Under the pieces are notes generated by a model, which ran no database searches, was not told the origin of the DNA, and worked only from the letters and a program-made list of their open reading frames with translations. A DNA stretch of 64,000 nucleotides from JAGQOZ01 sp041399205 (GTDB lineage: Bacteria; Planctomycetota; Planctomycetia; Pirellulales; Pirellulaceae). The stretch covers positions 62,001 to 126,000 of the forward strand of contig JAWKTK010000012.1 of NCBI GenBank assembly GCA_041399205.1, given 5' to 3'. Shown piece after piece: positions 1 through 10,149 of the stretch. Position 1 is the stretch's first letter, and the number at the start of each line of letters is the position of its first letter. The translations under genes and the position numbers were made by a program.

Positions 1-1911
1 TTGGCCGGTGATCTTTTGCCATACGCCAATCAACAGACGCAAACCGCGACCGGTTTCTTGGCGCTGGGTGCCAAAGTGTTGGCAGAACCTGATATGGACA
101 AACTGGTAATGGACACGATTGATGAACAGATCGATTCCACAGGCAAAGCGTTCATGGGGCTGTCGTTAGGGTGTGCCAGGTGTCACGACCACAAGTTTGA
201 TCCGATTTCCCAACAAGACTACTATGCGCTGGCGGCCATTTTTAAAGGGACTCGTACGTTTTCCGACGAACGCTTTGGTGCCATCAAATATTGGTACGAA
301 CACTCGTTCACTTCGCCGCCCGAACAAGAGCAACTGACGCAGGTCAACGCCAAGATTGCTGCGGCCAAGAACGAGGCCAACCAGTTCAAAGCGGCCGCGA
401 TGGCGAAGATTCGCCAACAAGCGGAACAACACGCCGCAGAATACCTGGCCGCCGCCGCGAAGTTTTCACCCCAAGACTCGTTGGCCGACGTCGCTACGAT
501 TGCCGAACAGCACGGACTGCACGCCAGAATTCTGTTTCACTGTCGTTCGCACATCGAAAATCAACAACATCATCCGTTCTATTCGACGTGGCATCAGTCT
601 TCGCAAGATCCAAACCGTATCCGCCAACATTACGCCGGACTGTTCGCTCAAGTTGATACGGCTTGGCAAACGGCTCTTCAGGCGAATCCGCAGACAGATC
701 ATTTGGTTGACGACGCGTTGGAGCTTGTTCGACAAGAACGTTTGAATCGTGCCGGCTTTTTGGTAGTCCCGCCGCAACCTGAATTCGCCTTTGATGACAA
801 AACGTTGTCAGAATATCATCGCTTGCTGGAGGACGCTCGAATCTTGGAAAGCAGCGCCATGGATGCGTCGGCTGCCATGGGCGTTTGCGATGGTTTGCCT
901 TGCGAATCCATTCGCGTGCACATCCGAGGCAGCCATTTGAATTTGGGCGAACCTGTCGAACGCAACTTCCCCGCCGTTATGCGTCCCGATTCCCAGGCGA
1001 ATACCATCTTTCCGCAGCACCAAAGTGGTCGACTGGAATTGGCACAGTGGTTGGCCAGTACGTCACATCCGCTGACGGCTCGAGTGATGGTGAATCGAAT
1101 TTGGGGCTGGCATTTTGGTCAACCTCTGGTCACGACCACCGAAAATTTTGGCGTACTTGGTCAACGTCCTTCTCATCCGGAACTACTCGATTGGCTGGCT
1201 CATCACTTCATGCAGTCCGGCTGGTCTATCAAGCAACTACATCGTCAAATTGTCCATTCCAATACGTATCAGATGGCTTCATCGCATCCGCATTCCGCAA
1301 CGGCCGACGCGGCCGATGCAGAAAATCGTTTGCTCTGGAAGTTTCCGTTGCAGCGAATGGACGCTGAACAAATTCGCGACAGCGTGTTGGCGGTCAGCAA
1401 TCGTCTGAATCTGCAGTTGGGCGGCAAGACCGTGCCGTTGCGCAATCGTCAGTTCGTCTTTGATCACACTTCCATCGATCACACTCGTTATGACAGCGTC
1501 CGCCGCACTGCATACTTGCCTATCATTCGCAACAATCTTTATTCGCTGTTTGAACAATTCGACTTTCCTGATCCTACCATGGCCACGGGGCAACGCCACA
1601 CGACCACGGTCGCGCCGCAATCTCTGTTGATGCTGAATTCGGACCTGATGCTGCAGTCAGCGGAATCTCTGTCGCAATACTTGCTAACCAATTTCGATAA
1701 CGACTCGCCGCGAATCGAACAGCTGTTTCAACGCCTATTTGCGCGAAACGCCACCGACACAGAACTTCAAATGTGCCAACGCTTTTTGCATGAACAAACT
1801 CGAATGGGCCTGATCAACGCCACAACGGTCGACGGCACCGTGGAACAACAAGCGTGGACATTGTTAACCCAGTCGCTGCTGGCGACCAACGATTTTTTGT
1901 ACATTAGGTGA
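1..1911 (+). CDS. DUF1549/DUF1553 (PSD1-type) planctomycete protein, 5'-truncated by the window
   Basis: The first 636 visible residues are the C-terminal part of a large DUF1549-DUF1553 protein; family members usually approach 1000 residues, so the N-terminus lies outside the window. A DUF1549-type segment with a CxxCH haem-like motif (C58, C61, H62, followed by DHKFDPI) sits near the start, and a DUF1553 region covers roughly residues 340-600. The family is abundant and secreted in planctomycetes; its biochemical role is not established. It is usually paired with a DUF1501 protein, as here: the TGA overlaps a GTG start of the next gene (GTGA), suggesting translational coupling. The family call is secure, the function is unknown. 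Confidence 0.9.
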   Translation: MAGDLLPYANQQTQTATGFLALGAKVLAEPDMDKLVMDTIDEQIDSTGKAFMGLSLGCARCHDHKFDPISQQDYYALAAIFKGTRTFSDERFGAIKYWYEHSFTSPPEQEQLTQVNAKIAAAKNEANQFKAAAMAKIRQQAEQHAAEYLAAAAKFSPQDSLADVATIAEQHGLHARILFHCRSHIENQQHHPFYSTWHQSSQDPNRIRQHYAGLFAQVDTAWQTALQANPQTDHLVDDALELVRQERLNRAGFLVVPPQPEFAFDDKTLSEYHRLLEDARILESSAMDASAAMGVCDGLPCESIRVHIRGSHLNLGEPVERNFPAVMRPDSQANTIFPQHQSGRLELAQWLASTSHPLTARVMVNRIWGWHFGQPLVTTTENFGVLGQRPSHPELLDWLAHHFMQSGWSIKQLHRQIVHSNTYQMASSHPHSATADAADAENRLLWKFPLQRMDAEQIRDSVLAVSNRLNLQLGGKTVPLRNRQFVFDHTSIDHTRYDSVRRTAYLPIIRNNLYSLFEQFDFPDPTMATGQRHTTTVAPQSLLMLNSDLMLQSAESLSQYLLTNFDNDSPRIEQLFQRLFARNATDTELQMCQRFLHEQTRMGLINATTVDGTVEQQAWTLLTQSLLATNDFLYIR

Positions 1912-3393
1912 CAGCCATGCTTGATCACAAATACGGCGGGCAAAGTGACTCGGCGGACAGTCTATCGGCGTTACAACAGCGTCGTCGCTGGCTAAAGTCC
2001 AGTAGCGTCGGGTTTGGGCATGTGGCATTGATGTCATTATTGGGTAGCGAATCGGCAGCAGAATCGGTGAATTCGAATCGTGCGCCGGGTTCGCCACAAG
2101 CCGCCAAAATCGCTCATTTTCCGGCACGAGCTCGGCGGATTGTCTTTCTTTTCATGAAAGGTGGGCCGTCGCATGTGGATACGTTCGAACCGAAGCCGCT
2201 GCTGGATCGCGACCACGGGAAGCCGCTGCCGTTCGCGTTGCCTCGAGTGACCTTTGCGGCACAGGGAAATCTACTCAAGTCTCCCTGGCGTTTTCGGCGT
2301 TACGGAGAAAGTGGCTTGCCGGTCAGTGATTTGTTTCCGCATGTCGCAGAACGCATTGATGATTTGTGCATGCTGCATTCCGTGCACGGCACCAATCCTG
2401 CTCATGGCGGCGCGCTGCTGAAACTGCACACCGGAAGTGATCAGTTTGTCCGGCCCAGCATGGGATCTTGGGTGGTGTATGGCTTGGGCACGGAGAATGA
2501 AAATTTACCTGCGTTTGTTACCATCTGCCCCACTCTGGCACACGGCGGAGTGAACAACTGGGGCGCCGCGTTCTTGCCAGCACATTGTCAGGGCACGCCC
2601 ATTGGTAACGCCAGCCAAGCGTCTATCCAAGCGGTGGTCAAGGATATTCGCAATTCTAAGTTTTCGCTGCGCAGCAACGCAGCCAGCTGGATTTGATCGA
2701 ACAGATGAATCGACAGCATTTGGATGCGTCGTTAAGTACGGCAGATCAAGCGGCATTGGCAGGTCGATTGCAATCGTACGAATTGGCGTATCGCATGCAG
2801 TCTTCGATGCCGGAAGGCAGAACTGGGAAGACGAAACGTTCGCTACGCATCGGCTGTACGGTATCGATGACCCCATGACCGCCAACTTCGGCCGACAATG
2901 CTTGATGGCTCGAAGGTTCCTGGAACGAGGCGTGCGGTTCGTCCAAGTCACGCATTCAGACAGTGAAGTGCAATGGGATCAGCATTCAGACTTGTATCAA
3001 GGTCATTCCAAAAACGCGGCCGAAGTTGACAAACCGATCGCTGGATTCTTGACGGACTTGAAACAACGAGGCCTGTTGGAAGATACGTTGGTGCTTTGGG
3101 GCGGCGAATTTGGTCGCACTCCGACGGCACAAGGTTCCAATGGACGAGACCACAATCCACATGGCTTTACCATGTGGCTGGCCGGCGGCGGTGTAAAAGG
3201 TGGATTCGCTTACGGAGCCACCGACGACTATGGTTATTACGCCGCAGTGGACAAGATGCACGTAAACGATCTGCATGCCACGCTGCTGCATCTATTGGGT
3301 CTGAATCATGAACGACTTACCTTTCGCTATGCCGGCCGAGATTTTCGCCTGACCGACGTGGCGGGAAAAGTCGCCACGGATATTTTGGCGTAG
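1908..3393 (+). pseudogene. DUF1501 protein, reading frame broken by two single-base shifts
   Basis: DUF1501 proteins are secreted, sulfatase-like proteins that partner DUF1553 proteins in planctomycetes. The N-terminal half reads in one frame to a stop at 2694-2696. Homologous sequence (LDLIEQMNRQH) then continues in a second frame from about 2690, and from about 2820 (NWEDETFATHRLYGIDDP) in a third frame to the stop at 3393. Both shifts fit loss of one base, near 2685-2690 and 2812-2822. The residues across the junctions remain family-like, with motifs such as GRTPTAQGSNGRDHNPHGF intact, so this may be a consensus error rather than a dead gene. The start is GTG 1908 (overlapping the upstream stop) or ATG 1917. 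Confidence 0.82.
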
Positions 3394-3407
3394 CGAATAT
3401 CGACGTG

Positions 3408-4364
3408 TTACCAGAAAATATCGAAGCCCAAGAAGGCTCCGTGGTACAACAAGCTGGATTCGTCCAGAGTGCCGCTGGCGGTAAAGATGTCAAACGTGTT
3501 GGATTGGTTCGGCGCCAAGCCTATTCCGTCTAAATAGAACAACTGATAACCGAATCGCAAGCTGGCCTGCGGCCCCATCGGTACAATTCCGCCAAGCTGT
3601 AGTTCGCCTGCAAATGCGACGGTGTCTTCGTCATCATAGAAGCGAATCGGCGCACCACCAGTAGATGCTTCGGCGTAAACATTCGCGTTATTGTAAAAGA
3701 TGCCGCCTTTCACCGTGGTGGCGATGTCGATGATGCCCATGCGGAATAGTCTGGCATCGGCACCAATTTGGGCACCATACAGATCATTGTCGACCGCTGA
3801 AAAGAATCCTCGAAACGCCTGCGACTTGATATCAAACCCTTCGCTGGATTCGATAAAGCGAGCCCCAGCTAGAACCTCGATGCGATCAGTAATGGGGCGA
3901 CGAAAGTTGAACTCCAAGCCTTGGAACTGGGCCTTGTATTCCACGTCGTACGCGGTTTCTGGATTAGCAGGTACGCCCGAGAAAAACGGAAATGTGATTC
4001 CGTTCCCACTTTCGCGCCGCCCCGCTTGCTCGTAATGGTCCATGCCAAAACCGACAATTTCCCAAGAGCGACCATCGTTTTCGTAAAACCGCAAGCCAAC
4101 TCGAAAACCTTCTTCCCATTCAGCCAAGAAGTCGTCCAGTTGCAGCAGTGGCTGACCACTCACGTTATCAAACAGCAAATTGCCGCCCACAGAATCGTCG
4201 CGGTACAAGTACAGCGCGTCTACGGAAACTTTCACATGAGGATGGCTCGGACCGCAGGTATCGCAAGGGAATTGCGTTCCGTAGAATTCGTCCGCAGTCG
4301 ATCCCTGAACCAAGCCGGCCGCCAATACAAAAAGAACCAGGACCGAACGTAGACTTGTTTGCAT
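3408..4364 (-). CDS. Exported outer-membrane beta-barrel-like (porin-like) protein
   Basis: A 318-residue protein if started at the ATG at 4364, which has AGGAGG six bases upstream; the open frame extends ten codons further back without such a site. An N-terminal signal peptide (LVLFVLAAGLVQGSTA) is followed by alternating aromatic/polar strands, an internal run of short beta-like segments and a C-terminal FDIFW ending, as in planctomycete Lpg1974/porin-like barrels. The product is probably in the outer membrane. No catalytic motif is visible. It converges with the DUF1501 gene, 14 bases away. The function is unknown; the barrel call rests on strand pattern and signal peptide only. Confidence 0.6.
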   Translation of the reverse strand: MQTSLRSVLVLFVLAAGLVQGSTADEFYGTQFPCDTCGPSHPHVKVSVDALYLYRDDSVGGNLLFDNVSGQPLLQLDDFLAEWEEGFRVGLRFYENDGRSWEIVGFGMDHYEQAGRRESGNGITFPFFSGVPANPETAYDVEYKAQFQGLEFNFRRPITDRIEVLAGARFIESSEGFDIKSQAFRGFFSAVDNDLYGAQIGADARLFRMGIIDIATTVKGGIFYNNANVYAEASTGGAPIRFYDDEDTVAFAGELQLGGIVPMGPQASLRFGYQLFYLDGIGLAPNQSNTFDIFTASGTLDESSLLYHGAFLGFDIFW

Positions 4365-4622
4365 CTCAGGCCTCCTGCCTGTTCGTCGAATCAAGATTAG
4401 ACCCTATCCGCAAAAACCATGTTGCTTCTAGTGAATCGACAGCACTGGCAACTTAGCATTCAATTTCTTGTCGGCCGTGCCAAAAACCACATGGTGCGAA
4501 TAACCGGACGGACTGACTTTTCTGGTTTTCGCGATATTCTTGGCAATTCGATGTTGTTTTCTTATGCTTGGCTGTTAGTTTTAGACTTGGTTTCTATCCT
4601 AGGTTTCGCAGGTGTTAAAGTC

Positions 4623-4895
4623 GTGAAACGATTATTGTGCCTTCTGTTCGGATGCAAGACTTCTGCCGAATCGGGCGGGGAATATTGCGTTCGTTGTCGT
4701 GCGCATTTTCACGGCTATCTATTCAGGCCAGGCGGGCCACTGCGGTTCCTGGCGGTGTGGTTCCGGTTCAGCGGCATAAATCCCAAGCGTCCCTGTTCTC
4801 ACTGCGGACACCCCATTGGCTACAAGATTCGCCGTTATCGGTTTGGGTGGGAAGAGTTCTGTTCGGACCGCTGCCACGAAGAATCTCGGGACTAG
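4623..4895 (+). CDS. Small Cys-rich (zinc-ribbon-like) protein
   Basis: About 90 residues if translated from GTG 4623 (VKRLLCLLFGCKT...); the frame is open back to 4419, so a longer product is possible. It contains a YCVRC pair near residue 20, CSHCG in the middle and FCSDRC near the C-terminus. These CxxC pairs suggest one or two structural zinc sites. A hydrophobic stretch around RFLAVWF could touch the membrane. I do not recognise the family. It lies alone between the divergent porin-like gene and the convergent metal-efflux operon, directly upstream of a 21-bp tandem repeat. Confidence 0.5.
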   Translation: MKRLLCLLFGCKTSAESGGEYCVRCRAHFHGYLFRPGGPLRFLAVWFRFSGINPKRPCSHCGHPIGYKIRRYRFGWEEFCSDRCHEESRD

Positions 4896-4898
4896 CCG

Positions 4899-4940
4899 GA
4901 AGTTCTTTTTAGTTCGCACGAAGTTCTTTTTAGTTCGCAC
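4899..4940 (+). repeat. Two perfect tandem copies of a 21-bp unit
   Basis: Bases 4899-4919 are repeated exactly at 4920-4940 (unit starts gaagttctttttag and ends ttcgcac). It begins four bases after the stop of the small Cys-rich gene, in the convergent gap before the metal-efflux operon. The T5 run in each unit is not preceded by a clear stem. Confidence 0.9.
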
Positions 4941-4998
4941 CAGCACCTCGGGGCGGGTAAAAACGCATGCTCCAAGGCGAATGATTACCGCCATCCAC

Positions 4999-7900
4999 TT
5001 ACGCTTCGCTTAACTCTTTTGGCGCGAACCACGTGTAGATGGCCGGCACCACAAATGCCGTCAGTGCGGTACTGGTGATCAGACCACCGATCACGACCGA
5101 AGCCAACGGACGCTGGATTTCTGCGCCGGCGGTGGTGGACATGGCCATGGGCAGGAACCCCAAGCTGGCCACCAACGCTGTCATTAGAACTGGACGAATT
5201 CTGGCCAGTGCTGTGCGATGCGCCGCTTCATCGGGCGTAGCACCTTCCAAGCGTTCGTGTTCGGCGCCACTGACCCAGACCAAGCTGTTCAGCACGGCCA
5301 CACCAAAGAGCGCAATGAAACCGACGCCAGCCGAAATACTAAACGGCATACCTCGAATCGCCAGTGCCAGCACGCCGCCGCATGCCGCCATGGGCACCGC
5401 CACAAAAACCAACATGGCCAAGCGAACCGACTTAAACGAAGTGAACAACAACAACCAAATCAACAACAAGACAAACGGTGTGATCACGGCCAATCGTAAA
5501 CTGGCGGACTGTAGGTTTTCGAAGTCACCACCCCATTCCACGGCATAGCCAGCCGGAAGTTTGACCTGATCTGTCACGCGTTGCTGCGCTTCGGCGACAA
5601 AGCTAGCCACATCGCGGTAGCGTACATTGGCAGAAATGAAGGTTCTGCGTCGGCCTGCTTCGTGTTCAATACCCGGCGGCGATTCAGCCAATTCGATATC
5701 GGCCAGTTCGCCCAACGTAATCGCTGTGCCGTCAATCATTTTTACGGGAACGGCCTTCAAGCGTTCCGCCGAAGTTCGCCACGCTTCCGGCAAGCGAACC
5801 ATAATCGGAAAACGAGCTCGTCCTTCAAACACTTCTCCCACCGGCGCGCCGCCGACAATGGAAACCGCTTGCATGACTTCGTCGCCCGAAATACCGTATC
5901 GTGCCAATTGCTGCGGATTGGCTTGAATGGTTAGCGTAGGAATGTTGGCTTGGTAGTCGGCCTTGACGTCCGCCGCACCGGGAATGTCTCGCAAAACGCG
6001 TTCAATTTCTTTCCCTTTTTGTGCCAACAGATTCAGGTCGTCACCGTACAGCAGCACCGCCACGTCCGCTTTGACACCAGCCACCAATTCGTCCACTCGC
6101 ATTTCAATCGGCTGAGTAAACCCAAACGCGACGCCAGGAACTTGTTCCCTTAGCTTGGCCGAAATCCCTTCGATCAATTCGTCTCGAGTCTTCGGTTCGG
6201 GCCAAGCACTTACCGGCTTGAGAATCACCCAAACGTCCGTTTGATGGACGCCCATCACGTCGTTGGCAATTTCTGGTCGACCCGTTTTACAAAACACTGT
6301 TTTGACTTCCGGAAACTCTTTGATGATCGATTCGATTTGAGTGGACATCGGCACGGAACCTTCCAGCGAGGCGCTCGGCAATCGCAAAGCTTCGACCAGG
6401 AGGTCTCCTTCGTCTAGACGAGGCATAAATTCCGCGCCCAAGTTCTTGCCTAGCGGGACACAAAACGCAGCCAGCGCCAAAGCCAAGCTCAGTGTCCAGA
6501 CCGGGTTGGCAATGGCCTTGGTCACCACGGGCTGATAAATTTTTTTGATCCAGCGAATCAGAAATACGTCTTCTTCTTCGATTTCCTTCGGTAGGAAGAT
6601 GTACGCTAAAACGGGCATCAACGTCATGGAAAGAATCAGCGAACCGAACAGCGCGAATAACACCGTCAGCGCCATGGGACGAAACAGTTTGCCTTCCGTT
6701 CCTTGCAGTGCCAAAATCGGCAAATAGACGACGGCGATGATCAGTTCGCCAAACATGGTCGGCTTGCGAACTTCAATCGCCGCATCGCGGATCACTTCTA
6801 AATGCGTCTTGCCGGGATTCCGCATCGACAAGCGTCGCATGCAGTTTTCAATCATGATGACCGAACTATCTACCACCAATCCAAAGTCGATCGCTCCCAG
6901 GCTCATCAAGCTGGCACTGATCGCCGAAAATTGCATCAGATTGGTGGCAAACATCATCGACAGCGGGATGGCCAGCGCCACAATCATGCCGGCACGAACA
7001 TTTCCCAACAATAAAAACAGCACCACAATCACCAACGCGCCGCCTTCGAACAGGTTCTTCAAGACCGTGTGCAATGTACGGTTAATCAAGGACGCTCGAT
7101 CGTAGATCACTTCCAATTCTACACCCGTCGGCAACGTTTCTTCGATTTCGGCCAAGCGTTCTTTGGCTGCTTCGACGACGGTTCGCGAGTTTTCGCCCAA
7201 CAGCATCATCACCATGCCGGTCACAATTTCGCCTCGGCCGTCACGAGTCACCGCGCCTTGTCGAGTGAGCGAACCGATTTCCACTTGACCAACGTCTTTG
7301 ACCAAAATCGGCGTTCCCTGCGAAGATCGTTTCACCACTACATTGCCGATATCGTCCTTGTTCTTCAGCAACGACTGACCTCGAATAAATCGCTGTTCGC
7401 CATGGTGCACGATGTACCCGCCGCCTGCCGTGGCGTTGTTGCGTTCAATGGCGGACATGACGTCAGTCGGTTCGATGTGGAACTCGGCCAAGCGTTCTGG
7501 GTCGACTTGAACTTCAAACGTCTTGTAATATCCGCCGTGCGTGTTGATTTCCGTCACGCCGGGCGTGTTTCGCAAAGCCGGGGCCACTTGCCATTCCAAG
7601 ATGGTGCGTAGTTGCTGTAGCGAATAGCCTTTCCCTTTGACTTCAAACTGCAAGATTTCGCCCAACGCTGTGGACAAGGCGCCGATTTGAGGATCGCCAT
7701 ACGCACCGACTCGCGCCTTCGCTTCTGGCAGTCGTTCCTTGACCAAATTCCGAGCGTGATAGATTTCCGTACCTTCTTGGAAGACGACCGTCACCACCGA
7801 CAAGCCCAGTTTGGACACGCTGCGAATTTCTTCCACATGCGGCAGGCCACCCATCGTGGCTTCCACGGGATAAGTGGCGTAGCGTTCCACTTCCAACGGA

Positions 7901-8070
7901 GATAGCGAACCGGCTTCCGTCAACACTTGCACTTGCACGTTGGTCATGTCTGGCACGGCATCAATCGGAATGACCAATGCAGAATAAAAGCCCGAAACGG
8001 CAACAATTCCAATCAGGATGATGACCAGCAAACGGTTGTTCAGGCTGATTTCAATAACTTTGGATAACAT
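4999..8070 (-). CDS. czcA: CzcA/CusA-type heavy-metal RND efflux pump
   Basis: A full-length 1023-residue inner-membrane RND transporter of the heavy-metal (HME) branch, which uses the proton gradient to expel divalent or monovalent metal ions. It has the expected N-terminal helix (LLVIILIGIVAVSGFY), two large periplasmic loops and twelve predicted membrane segments. The HME signature DFGLVVD lies at about residues 395-401 in TM4, carrying the acidic residues needed for proton relay. It starts 44 bases after the adaptor gene on the same strand, so the two form an operon. The Czc-like DFGxxVD motif favours Zn/Co/Cd over Cu/Ag, but substrate is not proven. No outer-membrane factor (CzcC) is encoded nearby. 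Confidence 0.93.
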   Translation of the reverse strand: MLSKVIEISLNNRLLVIILIGIVAVSGFYSALVIPIDAVPDMTNVQVQVLTEAGSLSPLEVERYATYPVEATMGGLPHVEEIRSVSKLGLSVVTVVFQEGTEIYHARNLVKERLPEAKARVGAYGDPQIGALSTALGEILQFEVKGKGYSLQQLRTILEWQVAPALRNTPGVTEINTHGGYYKTFEVQVDPERLAEFHIEPTDVMSAIERNNATAGGGYIVHHGEQRFIRGQSLLKNKDDIGNVVVKRSSQGTPILVKDVGQVEIGSLTRQGAVTRDGRGEIVTGMVMMLLGENSRTVVEAAKERLAEIEETLPTGVELEVIYDRASLINRTLHTVLKNLFEGGALVIVVLFLLLGNVRAGMIVALAIPLSMMFATNLMQFSAISASLMSLGAIDFGLVVDSSVIMIENCMRRLSMRNPGKTHLEVIRDAAIEVRKPTMFGELIIAVVYLPILALQGTEGKLFRPMALTVLFALFGSLILSMTLMPVLAYIFLPKEIEEEDVFLIRWIKKIYQPVVTKAIANPVWTLSLALALAAFCVPLGKNLGAEFMPRLDEGDLLVEALRLPSASLEGSVPMSTQIESIIKEFPEVKTVFCKTGRPEIANDVMGVHQTDVWVILKPVSAWPEPKTRDELIEGISAKLREQVPGVAFGFTQPIEMRVDELVAGVKADVAVLLYGDDLNLLAQKGKEIERVLRDIPGAADVKADYQANIPTLTIQANPQQLARYGISGDEVMQAVSIVGGAPVGEVFEGRARFPIMVRLPEAWRTSAERLKAVPVKMIDGTAITLGELADIELAESPPGIEHEAGRRRTFISANVRYRDVASFVAEAQQRVTDQVKLPAGYAVEWGGDFENLQSASLRLAVITPFVLLLIWLLLFTSFKSVRLAMLVFVAVPMAACGGVLALAIRGMPFSISAGVGFIALFGVAVLNSLVWVSGAEHERLEGATPDEAAHRTALARIRPVLMTALVASLGFLPMAMSTTAGAEIQRPLASVVIGGLITSTALTAFVVPAIYTWFAPKELSEA

Positions 8071-8114
8071 AGCGTAAATTCTCCCAGCGGCAGCGTCTTA
8101 AAATGAAATTCGAA

Positions 8115-9608
8115 TTACTCTTCTTCCCGTTCCAGAAGAAGTTCCGACTTCAAATAAAACGCACCCGACGTCACCACCATGTCACCTTCGCTCAACCCAG
8201 TTGTGATTTCGACCTGTTCCTGTGTCGAGACGCCCAGTTCCACGTTTCGCCGGTGATAGTGATTGTCGTCGGCTTGCACAAAAACGAATGGCACATCTTC
8301 ATGTCGCTGAATTGCAGAAATGGGTACAGAAATTGATGCGTGTGCGGCGCCTTGCGGAATGCTCACCCAGACAAACATGCCGGGGCGCACGTTCATTTCG
8401 GCCGAATCAAATTCCGCCACCAACGGCACCGCTTGCGTGGCGTCGGAAACTTCGGCCCCAATGAATCGCAGCTTCGCCAAGAACGAATCATCCGGACTCG
8501 CGGGCAAGGTGATAGTCACTGGGCTACCCGTAGTCAAATCCAGCGACGCCCATTGCTTCTGATGAATCTGTGCGGAAACCCACAGCGTTTCCGTGTTGGC
8601 CAGAATCGTGAAGATTTCGCCCTGCAAAAATCGCAAGGCCTGCACCATGCGTTGGTCCTCAATCCGTCCTGAAATGGGAGCTCGCAAAACGAAATCGCTC
8701 AGCGCGCCGTCATCGGTGGATTCGGCAAACGGGCCTAACAACGCGGCGAGATGTTCACGTACCACCGTGAGTTCTCGTTGCGCCAGTTCCACGGCTGCGT
8801 CGGCTGTGGTTTGCTGCTGACGAGCGTCAAATTCGCACTGTTCGGCTTCTGCCAAGAACTGAGCGTCTAAGGCCTCTTTGTTGGCCATCCGTTCGTCTTG
8901 ACTACGACCGCTGATGACACCAGACGAATTCAATTCTTGCGAACGACTGACCATCTTCTCGGCAAGTTCTAGCTGCGAATAGGACGCCAACAAACGAGCT
9001 CGATATTCACCCAGCTTCTTGTCTTTGAACTTGGCTTGAGCTGCCTTGGACGAAGGATTGGTCGCCAGGAATTGCACCAATTCGTTCAAATTGGTTGCCG
9101 TTTCCGTCGTCCATTCTTGTTCTCGCTGAGCCAACTGGAGCTTGGATTCCGCTTGTAGAATCTGATTTCTGGCGTTCCCGATCTGAACGCTACTCAGCAG
9201 CGCCAATTGGTCTCCTTCTTGAACCGTCTGTCCTGGTTGCGCAAAAACGTATTTGACAACACAGTCCACTGGAGCTCGCAGTTCCAAGTGAGCGGTTTCG
9301 TTGTAGCCAATTTTGCCTGTCACCGTCGTGGACGGCTGCAAGACGCTGCGTTCGACCGGGTTTACCTGAATCCCAGCGGTTTGCACTTTGGCCGGAGGCA
9401 AGGTAACTTCGGTCGGTTCGGATTGATCCGATTCTTCGGCGGCCGCATGTTCTTCGTGTTCGCCTTCATGTAACAACAAATGAGGCCCCACAAAGCCACC
9501 AAACAACGCCAATCCAATGACAACCACTGGAGCAACATAGTGAAAAAACGAATGCTGCACCGAGCGCACTCGAGCAGGAGATGATGCAGTTGTAGACATA
9601 TCCAACAT
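8115..9608 (-). CDS. czcB: CzcB/CusB-type periplasmic adaptor of the RND pump
   Basis: A membrane-fusion (HlyD/RND adaptor) protein linking the RND pump to an outer-membrane channel. From the ATG at 9608 (or 9599) it begins with one membrane anchor (FFHYVAPVVVIGLALFGGFV), then a His/Glu-rich stretch (HEGEHEEHAAAEES) that could bind metal. A lipoyl-like barrel half, a long alpha-helical hairpin (about residues 130-290) and the beta-barrel/membrane-proximal domains follow. The frame is open to GTG 9755, but the anchor sits best near the N-terminus with the later start. It lies between a Cys-rich exported protein and the pump gene on the same strand. Confidence 0.88.
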   Translation of the reverse strand: MLDMSTTASSPARVRSVQHSFFHYVAPVVVIGLALFGGFVGPHLLLHEGEHEEHAAAEESDQSEPTEVTLPPAKVQTAGIQVNPVERSVLQPSTTVTGKIGYNETAHLELRAPVDCVVKYVFAQPGQTVQEGDQLALLSSVQIGNARNQILQAESKLQLAQREQEWTTETATNLNELVQFLATNPSSKAAQAKFKDKKLGEYRARLLASYSQLELAEKMVSRSQELNSSGVISGRSQDERMANKEALDAQFLAEAEQCEFDARQQQTTADAAVELAQRELTVVREHLAALLGPFAESTDDGALSDFVLRAPISGRIEDQRMVQALRFLQGEIFTILANTETLWVSAQIHQKQWASLDLTTGSPVTITLPASPDDSFLAKLRFIGAEVSDATQAVPLVAEFDSAEMNVRPGMFVWVSIPQGAAHASISVPISAIQRHEDVPFVFVQADDNHYHRRNVELGVSTQEQVEITTGLSEGDMVVTSGAFYLKSELLLEREEE

Positions 9609-9768
9609 ACCAAGACTATGGGCATTGTTGCCCAAACGTAATTTGAAACCAACGAAGACCAATCGCCAGACGTGCTTGCCGATGGCAACTGTCACGATTC
9701 CAAGAACACGTGTCGTCGCGACCGCCTCAAGATCCAGACCGGCTGCGATCAACACGTTATCGTCGAGT

Positions 9769-10149
9769 CTAAATCAAGAGTGACCCGAACCAAGTGCGCA
9801 GCATTTTTCCAGAGCGAAGCGGAGGCAATTCAGGCGCCAGCGAGCGGCCGAATTGCGCACAATCATCTTCGCAGCGAATGGTCTGGTTGGCCAACACCAA
9901 CGGCAGATCTAGCGCTTCCAGCTGTTGGTCGGAAGGCGCAGTGACGGGCTTCGTCACCAAAGCACCTTTGCAAATGCACCCCGATTCGTTGCAATGCATT
10001 TGCGAAGCATTCGGACCAGACGCAACTTGCTGAATGACGGGATGTTCAAGAACATGCGTCGGCAGATGACCGTGACCGATGGCACAATGCAACAGCACAA
10101 GCTGAGTGCAGAGACATAAGGTCAAACAGGTAAGACGACGCCAGAACAT
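9769..10149 (-). CDS. Small exported Cys/His-rich protein, first gene of the metal-efflux operon
   Basis: About 126 residues from the ATG at 10149; the open frame continues upstream but a signal peptide (RRLTCLTLCLCTQLVLLHC) places the start here. The mature part has several Cys and His residues, including MHCNESGCIC and RCEDDCAQF, consistent with a periplasmic metal-binding protein. It precedes the adaptor and pump genes on the same strand and probably shares their transcript. No known family is recognised; a metal-binding role is inferred from residues and position only. Its promoter must lie in the divergent region 10150-10379. Confidence 0.6.
   Translation of the reverse strand: MFWRRLTCLTLCLCTQLVLLHCAIGHGHLPTHVLEHPVIQQVASGPNASQMHCNESGCICKGALVTKPVTAPSDQQLEALDLPLVLANQTIRCEDDCAQFGRSLAPELPPLRSGKMLRTWFGSLLI

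Noticed and set aside
5039..7905. Series of plus-strand frames opposite the metal pump
   Set aside because: Shadow frames of the 1023-residue pump gene; composition is low in hydrophobics and no ribosome-binding sites are present.
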